A stretch of 64,000 nucleotides of DNA from Leptospira noumeaensis (GCF_004770765.1 NZ_RQFK01000007.1:62001-126000), one strand, 5' to 3'. Shown: positions 1 to 8,819, counted from the first letter of the stretch. A program made the numbers and translations. Notes: generated by a model not told the origin, from the letters alone.

Positions 1-1105
1 AACCTGGTCCTGGTGGAGACAATAAATGACCTCCTCCTGTGGCAGGTGCAATCGCCGAACCAATGTTTGTATTCCAGAATACTAGAGGTTCTGCAAACAC
101 CCATTTATTTTCCCAACCATTTTGGTTTAGTATAGTTCTGACTTTTTTGTACATAGGCCAAAGTTTTTGATTGTCCCACTGAGCAGGTGTTAAACCTTCC
201 ATTCCTCCATCCACAGGTTCATTAAATGGATCAAGGCCAAGTACATAGGAAAATTCTTCAGCACTCAATTTCTCTTTTATGTACGCAGAGGTTTTTGCGA
301 TTTGCCAAAGAAACTCTGTTTGCATATTTCTTGTGCCAAGACTTGTAGATAAGGGGGCATTGTTCCAAAAATTACGAAATGCTCGGCGCACGGCTTCATT
401 GGTTAAATTGTTTTGACTCCAACTGGCACAAATGATTCCACAATATTCTGTAGGATAACTTCCTCCTTTGGTGATCCAGGCCGGAGCTCCATTTCCTGTA
501 TGCCAAGAGTTTTTATTAAAGAGATGGCGAGAAAATAAATCTTCGTGGTAATCCAAAAGGATGTACATTCGTTTGGCGGTTGCTTTTTTCATTTGGGCGA
601 TGATGGCATCTAAGTAATTATAATCGATGGTATCAACTGCTGGATGGACTCCTTCCCAAGCAATCGTGTAACGAATGATATTTGATCCTGTGGTTTTGCC
701 AAGCCTACCAAAGGCAAGTTCCGCATCGGATTCATTTGCAAAAGGTTTGAATCCATGTTGAGCCAGTTTCATATTTCCCGAAATATTAAATCCACGGAAA
801 CTGACTTCCCGTCCGAGCCCATCCACAAAGATTTGGTCTGTGAACTGGTTGTTTGTCTTTTCAGAAATAAAAATCTCTCTGTCACCAGAAGAGGTACTAT
901 AATCTAAATTATGAAGTGAGTTGGTAACTGTGAGAGCCCTTACTTCTGATGAAGAGCCGTTGGTTTGCGACGACAAACCATCACTAGGCAATAGTAAGGG
1001 AAGGAAAGTCGTTGGCGATTCTTTGGTGGGAGCACAAGAGCTCGCTGTCAGAAATAGGATGGCAGAAACCAGCCAAACGGTTGGGGTTTTCGATTTAATT
1101 TTCAT
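1..1105 (-). CDS. Endoglycoceramidase-like GH5 lipoprotein (3' part outside window)
   Basis: At least 368 codons are present; the C-terminus lies beyond base 1. The start at 1105 follows an AGCGAGG ribosome site. Residues 1-24 form a lipoprotein signal ending TASSC, so the enzyme should be anchored in the envelope. The mature part is a GH5 barrel resembling endoglycoceramidases, which cut the bond between glycan and ceramide in glycosphingolipids. Visible hallmarks are a W-E-G-V strand, D-Y-H-E-D-L-F-S (usually H-Q-D), G-A-P-A-W and the acid/base motif N-E-P with Glu296. The nucleophile Glu is expected beyond the window. It is divergent from a neutral ceramidase, which would take the released ceramide; that pairing supports the call. 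Another GH5 specificity, such as a glucosylceramidase, cannot be excluded. Confidence 0.8.
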   Translation of the reverse strand, partial: MKIKSKTPTVWLVSAILFLTASSCAPTKESPTTFLPLLLPSDGLSSQTNGSSSEVRALTVTNSLHNLDYSTSSGDREIFISEKTNNQFTDQIFVDGLGREVSFRGFNISGNMKLAQHGFKPFANESDAELAFGRLGKTTGSNIIRYTIAWEGVHPAVDTIDYNYLDAIIAQMKKATAKRMYILLDYHEDLFSRHLFNKNSWHTGNGAPAWITKGGSYPTEYCGIICASWSQNNLTNEAVRRAFRNFWNNAPLSTSLGTRNMQTEFLWQIAKTSAYIKEKLSAEEFSYVLGLDPFNEPVDGGMEGLTPAQWDNQKLWPMYKKVRTILNQNGWENKWVFAEPLVFWNTNIGSAIAPATGGGHLLSPPGPG

Positions 1106-1165
1106 AGTACCTCGCTCCCGTTTCCTTTTGAGATTAGGAGATACGGTCACTTGCTACATACTAGC

Positions 1166-1177
1166 CGACAATTGTCG
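1166..1177. promoter_or_regulatory. Palindromic operator-like site 1
   Basis: CGACAATTGTCG is a perfect 12-base palindrome lying 61 bases upstream of the endoglycoceramidase-like start. The bases around it (C before, ATT after) are repeated at the second site, which suggests a real binding site. The nearby TetR at 3761-4420 is the natural candidate binder; this is inferred. Confidence 0.55.
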
Positions 1178-1378
1178 ATTAAAAAACTGACACCAAATTT
1201 CCATAAATATGGAATTTAGAAATCTCATTACTGAAAAAGGAAAGTCACTAGAAAAAGAAAGTGAGTTACTTTTTGCCAATTTCAGAAAAATAAAGCTCAT
1301 TTCCTTCTATATTTGTCAGATTTATGCGGAGATCTCCACTCCTTTGTAGTCAAATCCTGAACGCTGGTCTATAAAAAC

Positions 1379-1390
1379 CGACAAATGTCG
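1379..1390. promoter_or_regulatory. Palindromic operator-like site 2
   Basis: CGACAAATGTCG has 5-base inverted arms and differs from site 1 by one base. Both sites are preceded by C and followed by ATT, so they lie in the same orientation. It lies 125 bases before the ceramidase start. Confidence 0.5.
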
Positions 1391-1515
1391 ATTATTCTAC
1401 TTGCCTTATTTTTAACATCGTTTAGGCTAATATTCCGAAATTTACCTCTTGCCCTATGGTTGGTTGAGGATGCGAAAAACCGTTTGATTGAGAAATTTAG
1501 ATTCGGAGAAAGTAT

Positions 1516-3666
1516 ATGAATTCCAAAAGAGAATCCCGAGTGCGCTTGGGTTTTACCATTGTTTGTTGTTTTTTCGTTTTGACTTGTTCAGACGAGAAAT
1601 CTTCCCCTTCGCCAATCCTCGGTTTGGTGGATTCTAGTGCTACTGATAGTTCTAGTTCCGCATTCGCTTCTTCCGGTGTGAGCCGGGCTGTAGCACCAAG
1701 TCTTGGTTCGTCACCGTATCTTGTGGGTGCAGGGATTTATGATATTACTGGACCTGCTGCCGAAGTAGGGATGATGGGGTTTGCGGAGACAGCGCAAAAA
1801 ACAGAAGGGATTTATATGCGCCTTTGGTCAAGGGCCTATATCATTGGGGATGCATCCAAACGAGTGGTTTTTGTCAGTGCTGACTTAGGGATGATTTTTC
1901 AATCCATCAAACAAGCAGTGAGTAAAAAAATTGCCTTAGATGCAGAACTATCACCTTATTACAATCAGGCGAATGTTCTTCTTTCCGCGACACATACACA
2001 TAGTGGGCCTGGTGGGTATTCTCATTATTTTTTATATAACGCGACAACTTCAGGTTTTATCAAAGAAAACTTTGATGTCATTGTCGATGGAATTTATAAG
2101 TCCATCAAACTCGCTCATCAGAATTTAGTTCCAGGTAATGTTTATATCAACCAAGGAAATTTAACAGATGCGAGTAAAAACCGTTCGGTGGCAGCTTATG
2201 ATAAAAACCCTGTTGCTGAAAGGAATTTTTATTCTTCCAATGTAGACCAAACGATGACTCTTTTGAAGTTGGTTGCGGCGGATGGTCGTGAACTTGGGAT
2301 GCTCAATTGGTTTGCTGTACATCCAACAAATGTTGGGCCTACAAACAAACTCATTGGTGGAGATAACAAAGGTCTCGCTTCTTATCTTTTTGAAAAATCA
2401 AAAGGAACTAATTATTCAGCAAACCAAACCTTTGTGGCTGCATTTGCCCAAACAAATTCAGGAGATGTCACTCCTAACCTTTGGGGACCTGCTGATGGGG
2501 TGAATGATTATGCGAGACTAAACATCATAGCCGAAAAACAACTAAATAAAGCTCAATCTCTATATTCATCTGCCACAACCCAACTTTCAGGATCCGTTGA
2601 CTTTCGCCACACGTTTGTTAACTTTTCTAATCTTTATGTGAGTAGTGTGGGAACTACTACTTGCCAAGCGGGGATGGGAGCATCTTTTTCTGCGGGAAGT
2701 GTGGAAGACAATGCTGTCTCTCTTGATTTTTTCGATGAAGGGACTACAGTCGATTCCTTGGATTGGAATACCAATGCTGCGGATGCGTTTAAGTCTAGTT
2801 TTCTGGGTGGAGCCCTCGGTGTTCTTTGGCCAGCTTCTACAAGTGAAGCTTACAAACTTTGCCATGCCGAAAAACCTGTCCTCATTCCTACAGGGGTTGC
2901 TAGTTTTGATGGGAATCCTTGGACACCTCCTGTCATCCCAATGCAAATCATTAAAATTGGTAACTTAGCGATTCTTGCCATCCCTGCGGAGGTATCAACG
3001 ATGGCTGGACGTAGACTTCGTTCTCTTGTGAAAAATATTTTGGCAAATGATTACACTGTGATTGCCGGTCTTTCCAATTCGTACACTTCGTATCTAACAA
3101 CAAGAGAAGAATACTCTTCCCAACAATACGAAGGTGCCTCCACTCAATTTGGACCAAACACACTTGTCGGTTATGAACAGGAATTTGGTAAGTTAGCAAG
3201 TGCTTTGAGAAATGGAAGTGTTTCCCCCGCTGGACCTACACCTGCGGATCTAACAAACTACCAAGCAACTTTTCAAACTGGCGTTGTCTTTGATGATATT
3301 CCTCTGTTTAAAAGTTTTGGAAATGTTTTCACACAACCGGCTTCTTCTTATGCAAACGGAGCCACTGTGAGCGCTGTATTTTGGGGCGCCCATCCTAAAA
3401 ACAATATGCTCATCGGAAGTAGTTTTGTGGATGTGGAAAAACAAAATGGATCTACTTGGACTGTGGTGGCTAGAGACAATGATCCTTCCACTACTTACAA
3501 ATGGCAAAGAGATGGAATTGCTTATTCCAAAGTCACTGTCACTTGGAAAACGAGTTCCTTCCCATCGGGAACTTATCGCATCCGCCACCGTGGCCACTGG
3601 AAAAGTGGTTGGACGGGAGCCATCAGCGCTTACCAAGGAGTCACAAATAATTTCACCGTGCAGTAA
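1516..3666 (+). CDS. Neutral ceramidase, predicted lipoprotein
   Basis: This 716-residue protein hydrolyses ceramide to sphingosine and fatty acid if it acts like its family. A lipoprotein signal ends at Cys24 (V-L-T-C). The catalytic domain starts near residue 52 (G-A-G-I-Y-D-I-T-G-P). It shows the zinc-site motifs H160-T-H162-S-G-P-G-G and F-A-V-H269-P-T, and the late signature S-N-S-Y523 to E-E-Y533. A C-terminal Ig-like domain follows from about residue 595, as in bacterial and animal neutral ceramidases. The nucleophile hexapeptide, normally G-D-V-S-P-N, reads G-D-V-T-P-N here (Thr319), so activity needs testing. It is divergent from the endoglycoceramidase-like gene and followed by a terminator and a TetR gene. 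Confidence 0.92.
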   Translation: MNSKRESRVRLGFTIVCCFFVLTCSDEKSSPSPILGLVDSSATDSSSSAFASSGVSRAVAPSLGSSPYLVGAGIYDITGPAAEVGMMGFAETAQKTEGIYMRLWSRAYIIGDASKRVVFVSADLGMIFQSIKQAVSKKIALDAELSPYYNQANVLLSATHTHSGPGGYSHYFLYNATTSGFIKENFDVIVDGIYKSIKLAHQNLVPGNVYINQGNLTDASKNRSVAAYDKNPVAERNFYSSNVDQTMTLLKLVAADGRELGMLNWFAVHPTNVGPTNKLIGGDNKGLASYLFEKSKGTNYSANQTFVAAFAQTNSGDVTPNLWGPADGVNDYARLNIIAEKQLNKAQSLYSSATTQLSGSVDFRHTFVNFSNLYVSSVGTTTCQAGMGASFSAGSVEDNAVSLDFFDEGTTVDSLDWNTNAADAFKSSFLGGALGVLWPASTSEAYKLCHAEKPVLIPTGVASFDGNPWTPPVIPMQIIKIGNLAILAIPAEVSTMAGRRLRSLVKNILANDYTVIAGLSNSYTSYLTTREEYSSQQYEGASTQFGPNTLVGYEQEFGKLASALRNGSVSPAGPTPADLTNYQATFQTGVVFDDIPLFKSFGNVFTQPASSYANGATVSAVFWGAHPKNNMLIGSSFVDVEKQNGSTWTVVARDNDPSTTYKWQRDGIAYSKVTVTWKTSSFPSGTYRIRHRGHWKSGWTGAISAYQGVTNNFTVQ

Positions 3667-3683
3667 TATCTGAACACTCACTC

Positions 3684-3716
3684 ACCTGACCCTTAAAAAA
3701 GGTCAGGTATTTTCTT
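3684..3716 (+). terminator. Rho-independent terminator after ceramidase gene
   Basis: Inverted arms ACCTGACC (3684-3691) and GGTCAGGT (3701-3708) enclose a 9-base loop and are followed by a T-rich run. It ends the ceramidase transcript before the TetR gene, which therefore probably has its own promoter. Confidence 0.8.
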
Positions 3717-3760
3717 TGCAACGGGATTGACTAGGTATCATTTCCTAGAAGGCTCGTACT

Positions 3761-4420
3761 ATGGATAAATTGGTCGACGCATCCTTATCCCCCGACCTCG
3801 CTTCTAGGCCTTTTAAGTTTACAAGTAAACAAGGGAGGAGTAGACGTACACGTTTGTTAACCATCGCTTTGGAATTCCTCAGGGAAAAATCTCCGGAAGA
3901 AATTAGTTTTGCAGATATTTGCAAAGAGGCAAAAATCCCTAGACCTTCCGCCTACCATTTTTTTCCCAATGTGGAAGCCATCTTTCATGGAATCCGGTTA
4001 TTACACTCGGAAAGCCTGATTGAAAAATCATTATTATTAAGAAGAGAAACTTTTGTATCCTGGGAACAATACATTGAACGTTCGATCGATGTGGCAGTGG
4101 AAGTCACAAATAAAGAAATTGCTTTTCCTCGTTTGATTTATGGATACAGGATGAGTAACCCTGAGATGCGCCAAGTGGGCCAAGAGTTAGATGCAAAACT
4201 AGCAAACCTTGCCAAACTGGGACTGATGGATCGGTTCGAACTACCAACCTTTGAAAATACAGATCCTATCTTTGCGGTTGCCTTTTCCATTGCTGACTCA
4301 TTATTAAAACTCTCTTACAGAACTTATGGGGACTTTACACCTTGGATGGTGGGAGAAGCGAAAAAAGCAACGATCTCGTATTTAAAAAATTATCTACCGG
4401 AAGTTTGCAAACCTAAGTAG
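3761..4420 (+). CDS. TetR/AcrR family transcriptional regulator
   Basis: This 219-residue protein has an N-terminal TetR DNA-binding domain at about residues 27-75 (D-I-C-K-E-A-K-I-P-R-P-S-A-Y-H-F-F-P) after a basic stretch. The rest is an alpha-helical ligand/dimer domain I cannot assign to a ligand. It lies 95 bases downstream of the ceramidase gene, beyond a terminator, and is convergent with the lipoprotein gene that ends at 4424. Its own upstream region has CTAGG/CCTAG arms (3731-3735 and 3744-3748) that could serve autoregulation. By position it is the likely regulator of the sphingolipid locus, inferred only. Confidence 0.88.
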   Translation: MDKLVDASLSPDLASRPFKFTSKQGRSRRTRLLTIALEFLREKSPEEISFADICKEAKIPRPSAYHFFPNVEAIFHGIRLLHSESLIEKSLLLRRETFVSWEQYIERSIDVAVEVTNKEIAFPRLIYGYRMSNPEMRQVGQELDAKLANLAKLGLMDRFELPTFENTDPIFAVAFSIADSLLKLSYRTYGDFTPWMVGEAKKATISYLKNYLPEVCKPK

Positions 4421-4423
4421 GTA

Positions 4424-5911
4424 TTATTCATAATTGCCTGAATAGGTGGAACCATTCACAGTCCCACCATTCACGGTTCCTATATTTGTAATGACTGTAG
4501 TGCCTTCGTCAAAGTAAAGAGCCGTCGGGCAATCAGTGAGACGGTTTCCGTTGAAAATGAGGGGATTGGTTCCTCCCGCTTCATACACACAATACCGGTT
4601 GGTTCCCCCAGAAGTAAAAAGTATATTATTTTGGTAATTGCCCAAATTCCCCACACCGCTTGGAAAATAGAGTGCTCTACTCGTAATCCCTGCTCCTCCA
4701 TCCATATGATTGTTCGTCACCGTTGGATTGGAAGGCGGGCTTGTATTCAATGCATAGGAAATAATTCCCGTTCCACCAAAAAAAGTATTCCCTATGATGG
4801 ATGGAGTATTTGTTTGCGGTGCATTGTAGATTCCATGTGCAGAAGCATTAGGTGCATCACCCCCATGGATGGTATTAGAAACAATACTCGGAGAGGAATT
4901 ATTTAGAATATAAACTCCGAAAGAAGAAGAAGCCGAAGAAGTTCCTCCTTGAATCGTATTATTGGAAATGAATGCGGAAGATGCGGAAAGATTAATGGCA
5001 ATCGAATTGGCAATACTGACAACACCTCCTAACAACCTATTGTTTGTTATTGAGGGAGACCCAGAGAAACAATTAAAGGCTATCGATGCTGTCGGTGCAT
5101 TGGTGTTAGATGCCCCTAAAATCGTAAATCCATCCACTACTGTTGAAGTTGTGATTGTAGCCCCAGCATTCACTGCAATGCTATCAGCATTTGCCGTTGC
5201 TGTATCTGTAATCTTTGCGATATAAAGATTGGAATTTCGATTTAAAAAATCAGAACTAAACCCACCGTATAACGAAACATTATTTACCAAACTCACTTGC
5301 GTTCCAAGTCCACTGTCCACAGGATAGATTCCTTCGGAAACTAAAATGGCTGCGGGAGCGGTTGCTCCTGTGATGGCAGAAGGAATTGTGAGTTTGGCAG
5401 TTCCTGGCGTAGTTCCTAAATTTCCATTATTGCCAGAGGGACTAACATAGTATAAATTTGTATTGGAAGTTAGAACGGTATAACTTCCTATAATTGTAGT
5501 TAAACGAAAACCATTAGCATCCGCACCATCCAACTGAAAGGTATTTGTTCCCACTGGGATGGAACCGGAAAGAGTCACCGTATCATTTGTCGTATACGTA
5601 TCTGACCAAGATTGGCTAAGCGGAATACCCAAACTAGCAGACAATGATGCCGGATTCATACTCCGATTGAAAACCACTCGGATTTGTGTATTGGCAAGAA
5701 TGACAAATCCCACAGACGGAGTGATGGTGGCAGTTGGGCCCCTATACAAACCGAGAAGGATACCTAATTGGAAAAGTTTGTCATTTTTTTTAGATGGGTC
5801 GAGTTCTAAAAGTTCCCGAACTATCGGGTTTAATAAACAGTGGAATTGGAAACAGATAAGCAGGAAAACAAATAGAAAAGAGACTCTTCCGTTTTTTCTA
5901 TATTTTCGCAT
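4424..5911 (-). CDS. Beta-helix-type repeat lipoprotein, function unknown
   Basis: This 495-residue protein has a signal ending in F-Q-F-H-C, consistent with a spirochaetal lipoprotein. A segment at about residues 60-145 resembles a bacterial Ig-like (Big_5) domain, with V-V-F-N-R-S-M-N-P. From about residue 155 it has a DUF1565-like start (Y-Y-V-S-P-S-G-N-N-G). Then come many short repeats rich in N-N, S-I-x-x-N-T and G-G, as expected of a right-handed parallel beta-helix. The composition is very rich in Ser, Asn, Thr and Gly. No catalytic motif is visible; a surface adhesin or polysaccharide-binding role is possible but unproven. It is convergent with the TetR gene, three bases apart. Confidence 0.8.
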   Translation of the reverse strand: MRKYRKNGRVSFLFVFLLICFQFHCLLNPIVRELLELDPSKKNDKLFQLGILLGLYRGPTATITPSVGFVILANTQIRVVFNRSMNPASLSASLGIPLSQSWSDTYTTNDTVTLSGSIPVGTNTFQLDGADANGFRLTTIIGSYTVLTSNTNLYYVSPSGNNGNLGTTPGTAKLTIPSAITGATAPAAILVSEGIYPVDSGLGTQVSLVNNVSLYGGFSSDFLNRNSNLYIAKITDTATANADSIAVNAGATITTSTVVDGFTILGASNTNAPTASIAFNCFSGSPSITNNRLLGGVVSIANSIAINLSASSAFISNNTIQGGTSSASSSFGVYILNNSSPSIVSNTIHGGDAPNASAHGIYNAPQTNTPSIIGNTFFGGTGIISYALNTSPPSNPTVTNNHMDGGAGITSRALYFPSGVGNLGNYQNNILFTSGGTNRYCVYEAGGTNPLIFNGNRLTDCPTALYFDEGTTVITNIGTVNGGTVNGSTYSGNYE

Positions 5912-6026
5912 AACTAACCAAAGTTGTTTTGAGGAACTTATTTTGTCAATCAGGCAATTTATTTATCAATTGAGTTTGGGCAGTCTGTTCGCAAATAGGA
6001 GGGATTTACATCCTAAAAGTAAAGGG

Positions 6027-6683
6027 TTATATGGATTTCATTCCTACGTAAGCATACTCTGTTACGGTTTGGATGAATTTTTCCATTTCTTTTAAATCGT
6101 TTTTCATCTGCAAACGACCTTCCAAAAACAACATGGCGATTCCATGGATCATGGCCCAAGAGGCTAGGGTTTTTTCTCTTGTATTTCCTTTTTCTAAATG
6201 CCCTAGGTTTTGGCCCATGCGAATGATTTCGTGTAACTGCCGATAGGTTCTTCTTGATACTGCGAGTAAACTGGGATGGGTTTTTACATCCACTCCTGTC
6301 CCACCAAACATAATCCTTGCGAACTGTCTATTGGTCATAATGAATTGGAAGTAGGTCCAACCAAGAGCTAGGTATCTGCCCTTGAAGTCTTTATCCGTTT
6401 TTTGTAATTCGGTTTGGTAGGTTTCAAAATACTTTTGAAATCCGATCTCCGCAATCGCCGCAAATAAGGCATGTTTATTTTCAAAATGATGGTAACTGGC
6501 GACATGACTCACGCCGGCTTTTGCGGCCACTTTGCGTAAAGATATATCTTCTAGTGATGTGTTTTCGAGAAGTTCCACTCCCGCGTGGATCAGAGCCTCA
6601 CGGACATTGAGACCATTTTCTTTGGAAGGGCGACCCACTGGTTTTGGTTTTTTGGGACTTGTTTTTTTTTTCGAAACCGCCAT
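6027..6683 (-). CDS. TetR/AcrR family regulator of the adjacent beta-oxidation pair
   Basis: This 218-residue protein has a Lys/Pro-rich N-terminal tail and a TetR helix-turn-helix at about residues 45-75 (L-R-K-V-A-A-K-A-G-V-S-H-V-A-S-Y-H-H-F). Its C-terminal part resembles the TetR_C_33/WHG-type domain. The start at 6683 is preceded by GGGGAA. It is divergent from a 2,4-dienoyl-CoA reductase / acyl-CoA dehydrogenase operon. The 128-base gap holds two matching palindromes, so repression of that operon and of itself, relieved by an acyl-CoA or fatty acid, is the simplest reading. Confidence 0.9.
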   Translation of the reverse strand: MAVSKKKTSPKKPKPVGRPSKENGLNVREALIHAGVELLENTSLEDISLRKVAAKAGVSHVASYHHFENKHALFAAIAEIGFQKYFETYQTELQKTDKDFKGRYLALGWTYFQFIMTNRQFARIMFGGTGVDVKTHPSLLAVSRRTYRQLHEIIRMGQNLGHLEKGNTREKTLASWAMIHGIAMLFLEGRLQMKNDLKEMEKFIQTVTEYAYVGMKSI

Positions 6684-6724
6684 TTCCCCAATTCTACGTT
6701 TCAGTCTTTTATTGACTAGTGTTA

Positions 6725-6739
6725 ATTACCGGTGGTAAT
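6725..6739. promoter_or_regulatory. TetR operator-like palindrome A
   Basis: Perfect 6-base arms ATTACC and GGTAAT are separated by GGT. The site follows a TTGACT hexamer at 6712-6717, a possible -35, so binding would block a promoter. Its centre is 43 bases from palindrome B. Confidence 0.65.
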
Positions 6740-6767
6740 TTTACGGCTTGCCTAAGTTGGATAAAAT

Positions 6768-6782
6768 ATTACCAATGGTAAA
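6768..6782. promoter_or_regulatory. TetR operator-like palindrome B
   Basis: ATTACC-AAT-GGTAAA repeats palindrome A with one arm mismatch. It lies 30 bases before the reductase start codon. Two copies of one site in a TetR divergent region is strong circumstantial support for operators. Confidence 0.65.
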
Positions 6783-6811
6783 TTATTCCGATTTAAGGAT
6801 TTTTTACGAGT

Positions 6812-8809
6812 ATGAATACAGCATTTTCACCTATTTCCATTGGAAACTTAACTCTCCCCAATCGTTTTATTATGGGATCCATGCACCTGGGTGTGGAAGG
6901 AGAAACCGGAACTGCCGAAAGAATGGCTGCCTTTTATGGCAAACGTTTTGAGGGGGGAGTTTCTCTCATTGTTACTGGTGGGATCAGTGTGAATGAGGAA
7001 GGAAAAGGATCTCGTACTTTTTTTAACATCCAAAATCCAGACCACGCCAAAGAGTTAAAACGTATGAACGAACTCCTTCATGGCAAAGGAACTATGTGTG
7101 CACAACTTTTTCATGCGGGACGTTATGCCGCGGACAGAAATTGTGTGGCACCTTCGGCCATTAGAGCACCAATCAATCGTTATGTGCCAAAAGCCCTTAC
7201 AGAAGACCAGTGTTGGAAAACCATCGAAGACTTTGGACTTGCGGCAAAACTGGCTCGTGAATCTGGGTTTGGGGCCGTCGAAATTATGGGAAGCGAAGGT
7301 TATCTCTTAAACCAGTTTTTTTCAGCAGTGACAAACCAAAGAGATGATTATTTTGGTGGTGATTCCAAAGGAAGGATGAACTTATCCATAGAAGTCCTTC
7401 GTGCTGTAAAAAAACAATTACCTGAAGGTTTTCCCGTGATCTTTCGAATGTCGGGAATTGACCTTATCCCAGGAAATCCAAGTTTTGAGGAAGTAGTTCA
7501 GCTAGCGCAAGTTTTACGAGATGAAAAAGTCTCTGCACTCAATATCGGTATTGGTTGGCATGAATCAAGAATCCCCACCATTAGCCAATTAGTTCCCAGA
7601 GGGGCTTGGGTTTCTATTGCCAGTCGTATCAAAGAAAATACACCGGGTGTTCCTATCATTGCCTCCAACCGCGTCAATGATCCGATTACTATGCAAAGAG
7701 TTTTTGATGAAAACAGAGCCGATATCATTTCTATGGCAAGGCCATTTCTTGCCGATCCAGCCATCGTAAAAAAATTCCAAGAGGGAATGTCAAATCGAAT
7801 CAACACCTGCGTGGCTTGTAACCAAGCCTGTCTTGATCATGCCTTCCAAGAAAAATTTGTATCTTGTATCGTAAATCCAGAAGCTGTACATGAATTAGAA
7901 TATTCGAAATCAAAAACAAAGGATCCGAAAAAAGTTTTGGTGATTGGAACAGGACCCGCCGGCCTTGAAGCAGCACGTGCCAGTGCCAGTCTTGGACATA
8001 AAGTCACTTTAGTAGAAAAAGCAAATGTCCTTGGTGGGCAATTCCAACTAGCATCCAACATTCCAGGTAAGTCGGAGTTTAAAGAAACCATTCGTTATTT
8101 TAGCAATGAACTTCCTGCCCTTGGTGTAGACATTCGTTTGAATACAGATGCAACCTTAACATTGTTAGAAACAGAAAATCCTGATGTAACGATTTTTGCC
8201 AGTGGTGTGAAACCGCGTGAGTTTTCCTTAAAAGGACTAGAAAATCTTCCGTCTGGAAATTATACTGAATATCTCACGGGAAAATTCAAACCAGGCAAAC
8301 GTGTGGCAGTGATTGGTGGAGGAGGGATTGGAGTGGATGTAGCTCATAGGTTGACAGAAGAGGAAGATCCTACTTTAATTTCATATGATAAAAAATACAA
8401 TATCAGCTCTTTTACCAATGCGGTGGTTCAAAAAGAAAAAGCACACCGGGATGTAGCTGTGTTTCGTAGAAATGGAAAACACGGAGCGGGTCTTGGGCCA
8501 ACAACATTTTGGGCACTCAAACAAGAGTTAGAGTCTGTGGGAGTTGAGTTCTATCATGGACTGACTTACAAAGAGGTCACAAAAGAGGGTTTAAAAGTAG
8601 AATTAAAAAACGGAGAGGAATTTTTGTATCCTTGTGATTCTCTAATTTTGTGTGTTGGTCAGGAAAAGGAATCTTCTGTTTTAGAAGAATACCAAACCAA
8701 ATACCCAAACAAACAAACTATCGTGATTGGTGGGGCAAAAGATCCAAGGAACATCGATGCCAAAAGGGCATTTTTAGAAGGTTTAGAAGCTGCGCATAGC
8801 ATTCATTAG
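6812..8809 (+). CDS. fadH: 2,4-dienoyl-CoA reductase (NADPH), FadH type
   Basis: This 665-residue protein matches the length of E. coli FadH. FadH reduces 2,4-dienoyl-CoA during oxidation of unsaturated fatty acids, using FMN, FAD and a 4Fe-4S cluster. Residues 1-330 form an old-yellow-enzyme TIM barrel with H-A-G-R-Y and the S-M-A-R-P-F phosphate-binding end. The cluster cysteines are C333, C336, C340 and C352. Two dinucleotide folds follow: G-T-G-P-A-G at about 372 and G-G-G-G-I-G-V-D at about 507. It is the first gene of a pair with an acyl-CoA dehydrogenase 10 bases downstream. A related NADH:flavin oxidoreductase specificity is possible. Confidence 0.88.
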   Translation: MNTAFSPISIGNLTLPNRFIMGSMHLGVEGETGTAERMAAFYGKRFEGGVSLIVTGGISVNEEGKGSRTFFNIQNPDHAKELKRMNELLHGKGTMCAQLFHAGRYAADRNCVAPSAIRAPINRYVPKALTEDQCWKTIEDFGLAAKLARESGFGAVEIMGSEGYLLNQFFSAVTNQRDDYFGGDSKGRMNLSIEVLRAVKKQLPEGFPVIFRMSGIDLIPGNPSFEEVVQLAQVLRDEKVSALNIGIGWHESRIPTISQLVPRGAWVSIASRIKENTPGVPIIASNRVNDPITMQRVFDENRADIISMARPFLADPAIVKKFQEGMSNRINTCVACNQACLDHAFQEKFVSCIVNPEAVHELEYSKSKTKDPKKVLVIGTGPAGLEAARASASLGHKVTLVEKANVLGGQFQLASNIPGKSEFKETIRYFSNELPALGVDIRLNTDATLTLLETENPDVTIFASGVKPREFSLKGLENLPSGNYTEYLTGKFKPGKRVAVIGGGGIGVDVAHRLTEEEDPTLISYDKKYNISSFTNAVVQKEKAHRDVAVFRRNGKHGAGLGPTTFWALKQELESVGVEFYHGLTYKEVTKEGLKVELKNGEEFLYPCDSLILCVGQEKESSVLEEYQTKYPNKQTIVIGGAKDPRNIDAKRAFLEGLEAAHSIH

Positions 8810-8819
8810 GAGATAAAAC

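Larger units (their letters stand above)
1106..1515. promoter_or_regulatory. Divergent control region between endoglycoceramidase-like and ceramidase genes
   Basis: A 410-base gene-free stretch lies between two divergently read lipid-hydrolase genes. It is AT-rich and holds two related palindromes of core CGACA-N2-TGTCG, one near each gene (1166-1177 and 1379-1390). I see no convincing small ORF or RNA gene. It most likely carries both promoters and a shared operator pair. Confidence 0.6.

Noticed and set aside
921..1190. Plus-strand ORF of 89 codons
   Set aside because: It is antisense to the signal peptide and first part of the GH5 gene and has no family features.
2587..2946. Minus-strand ORF of 119 codons
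   Set aside because: Shadow of the ceramidase gene; no ribosome site and no recognisable protein.
5559..6095. Plus-strand ORF of 178 codons
   Set aside because: Runs across the antisense of two well-supported minus-strand genes; composition is that of a shadow frame.
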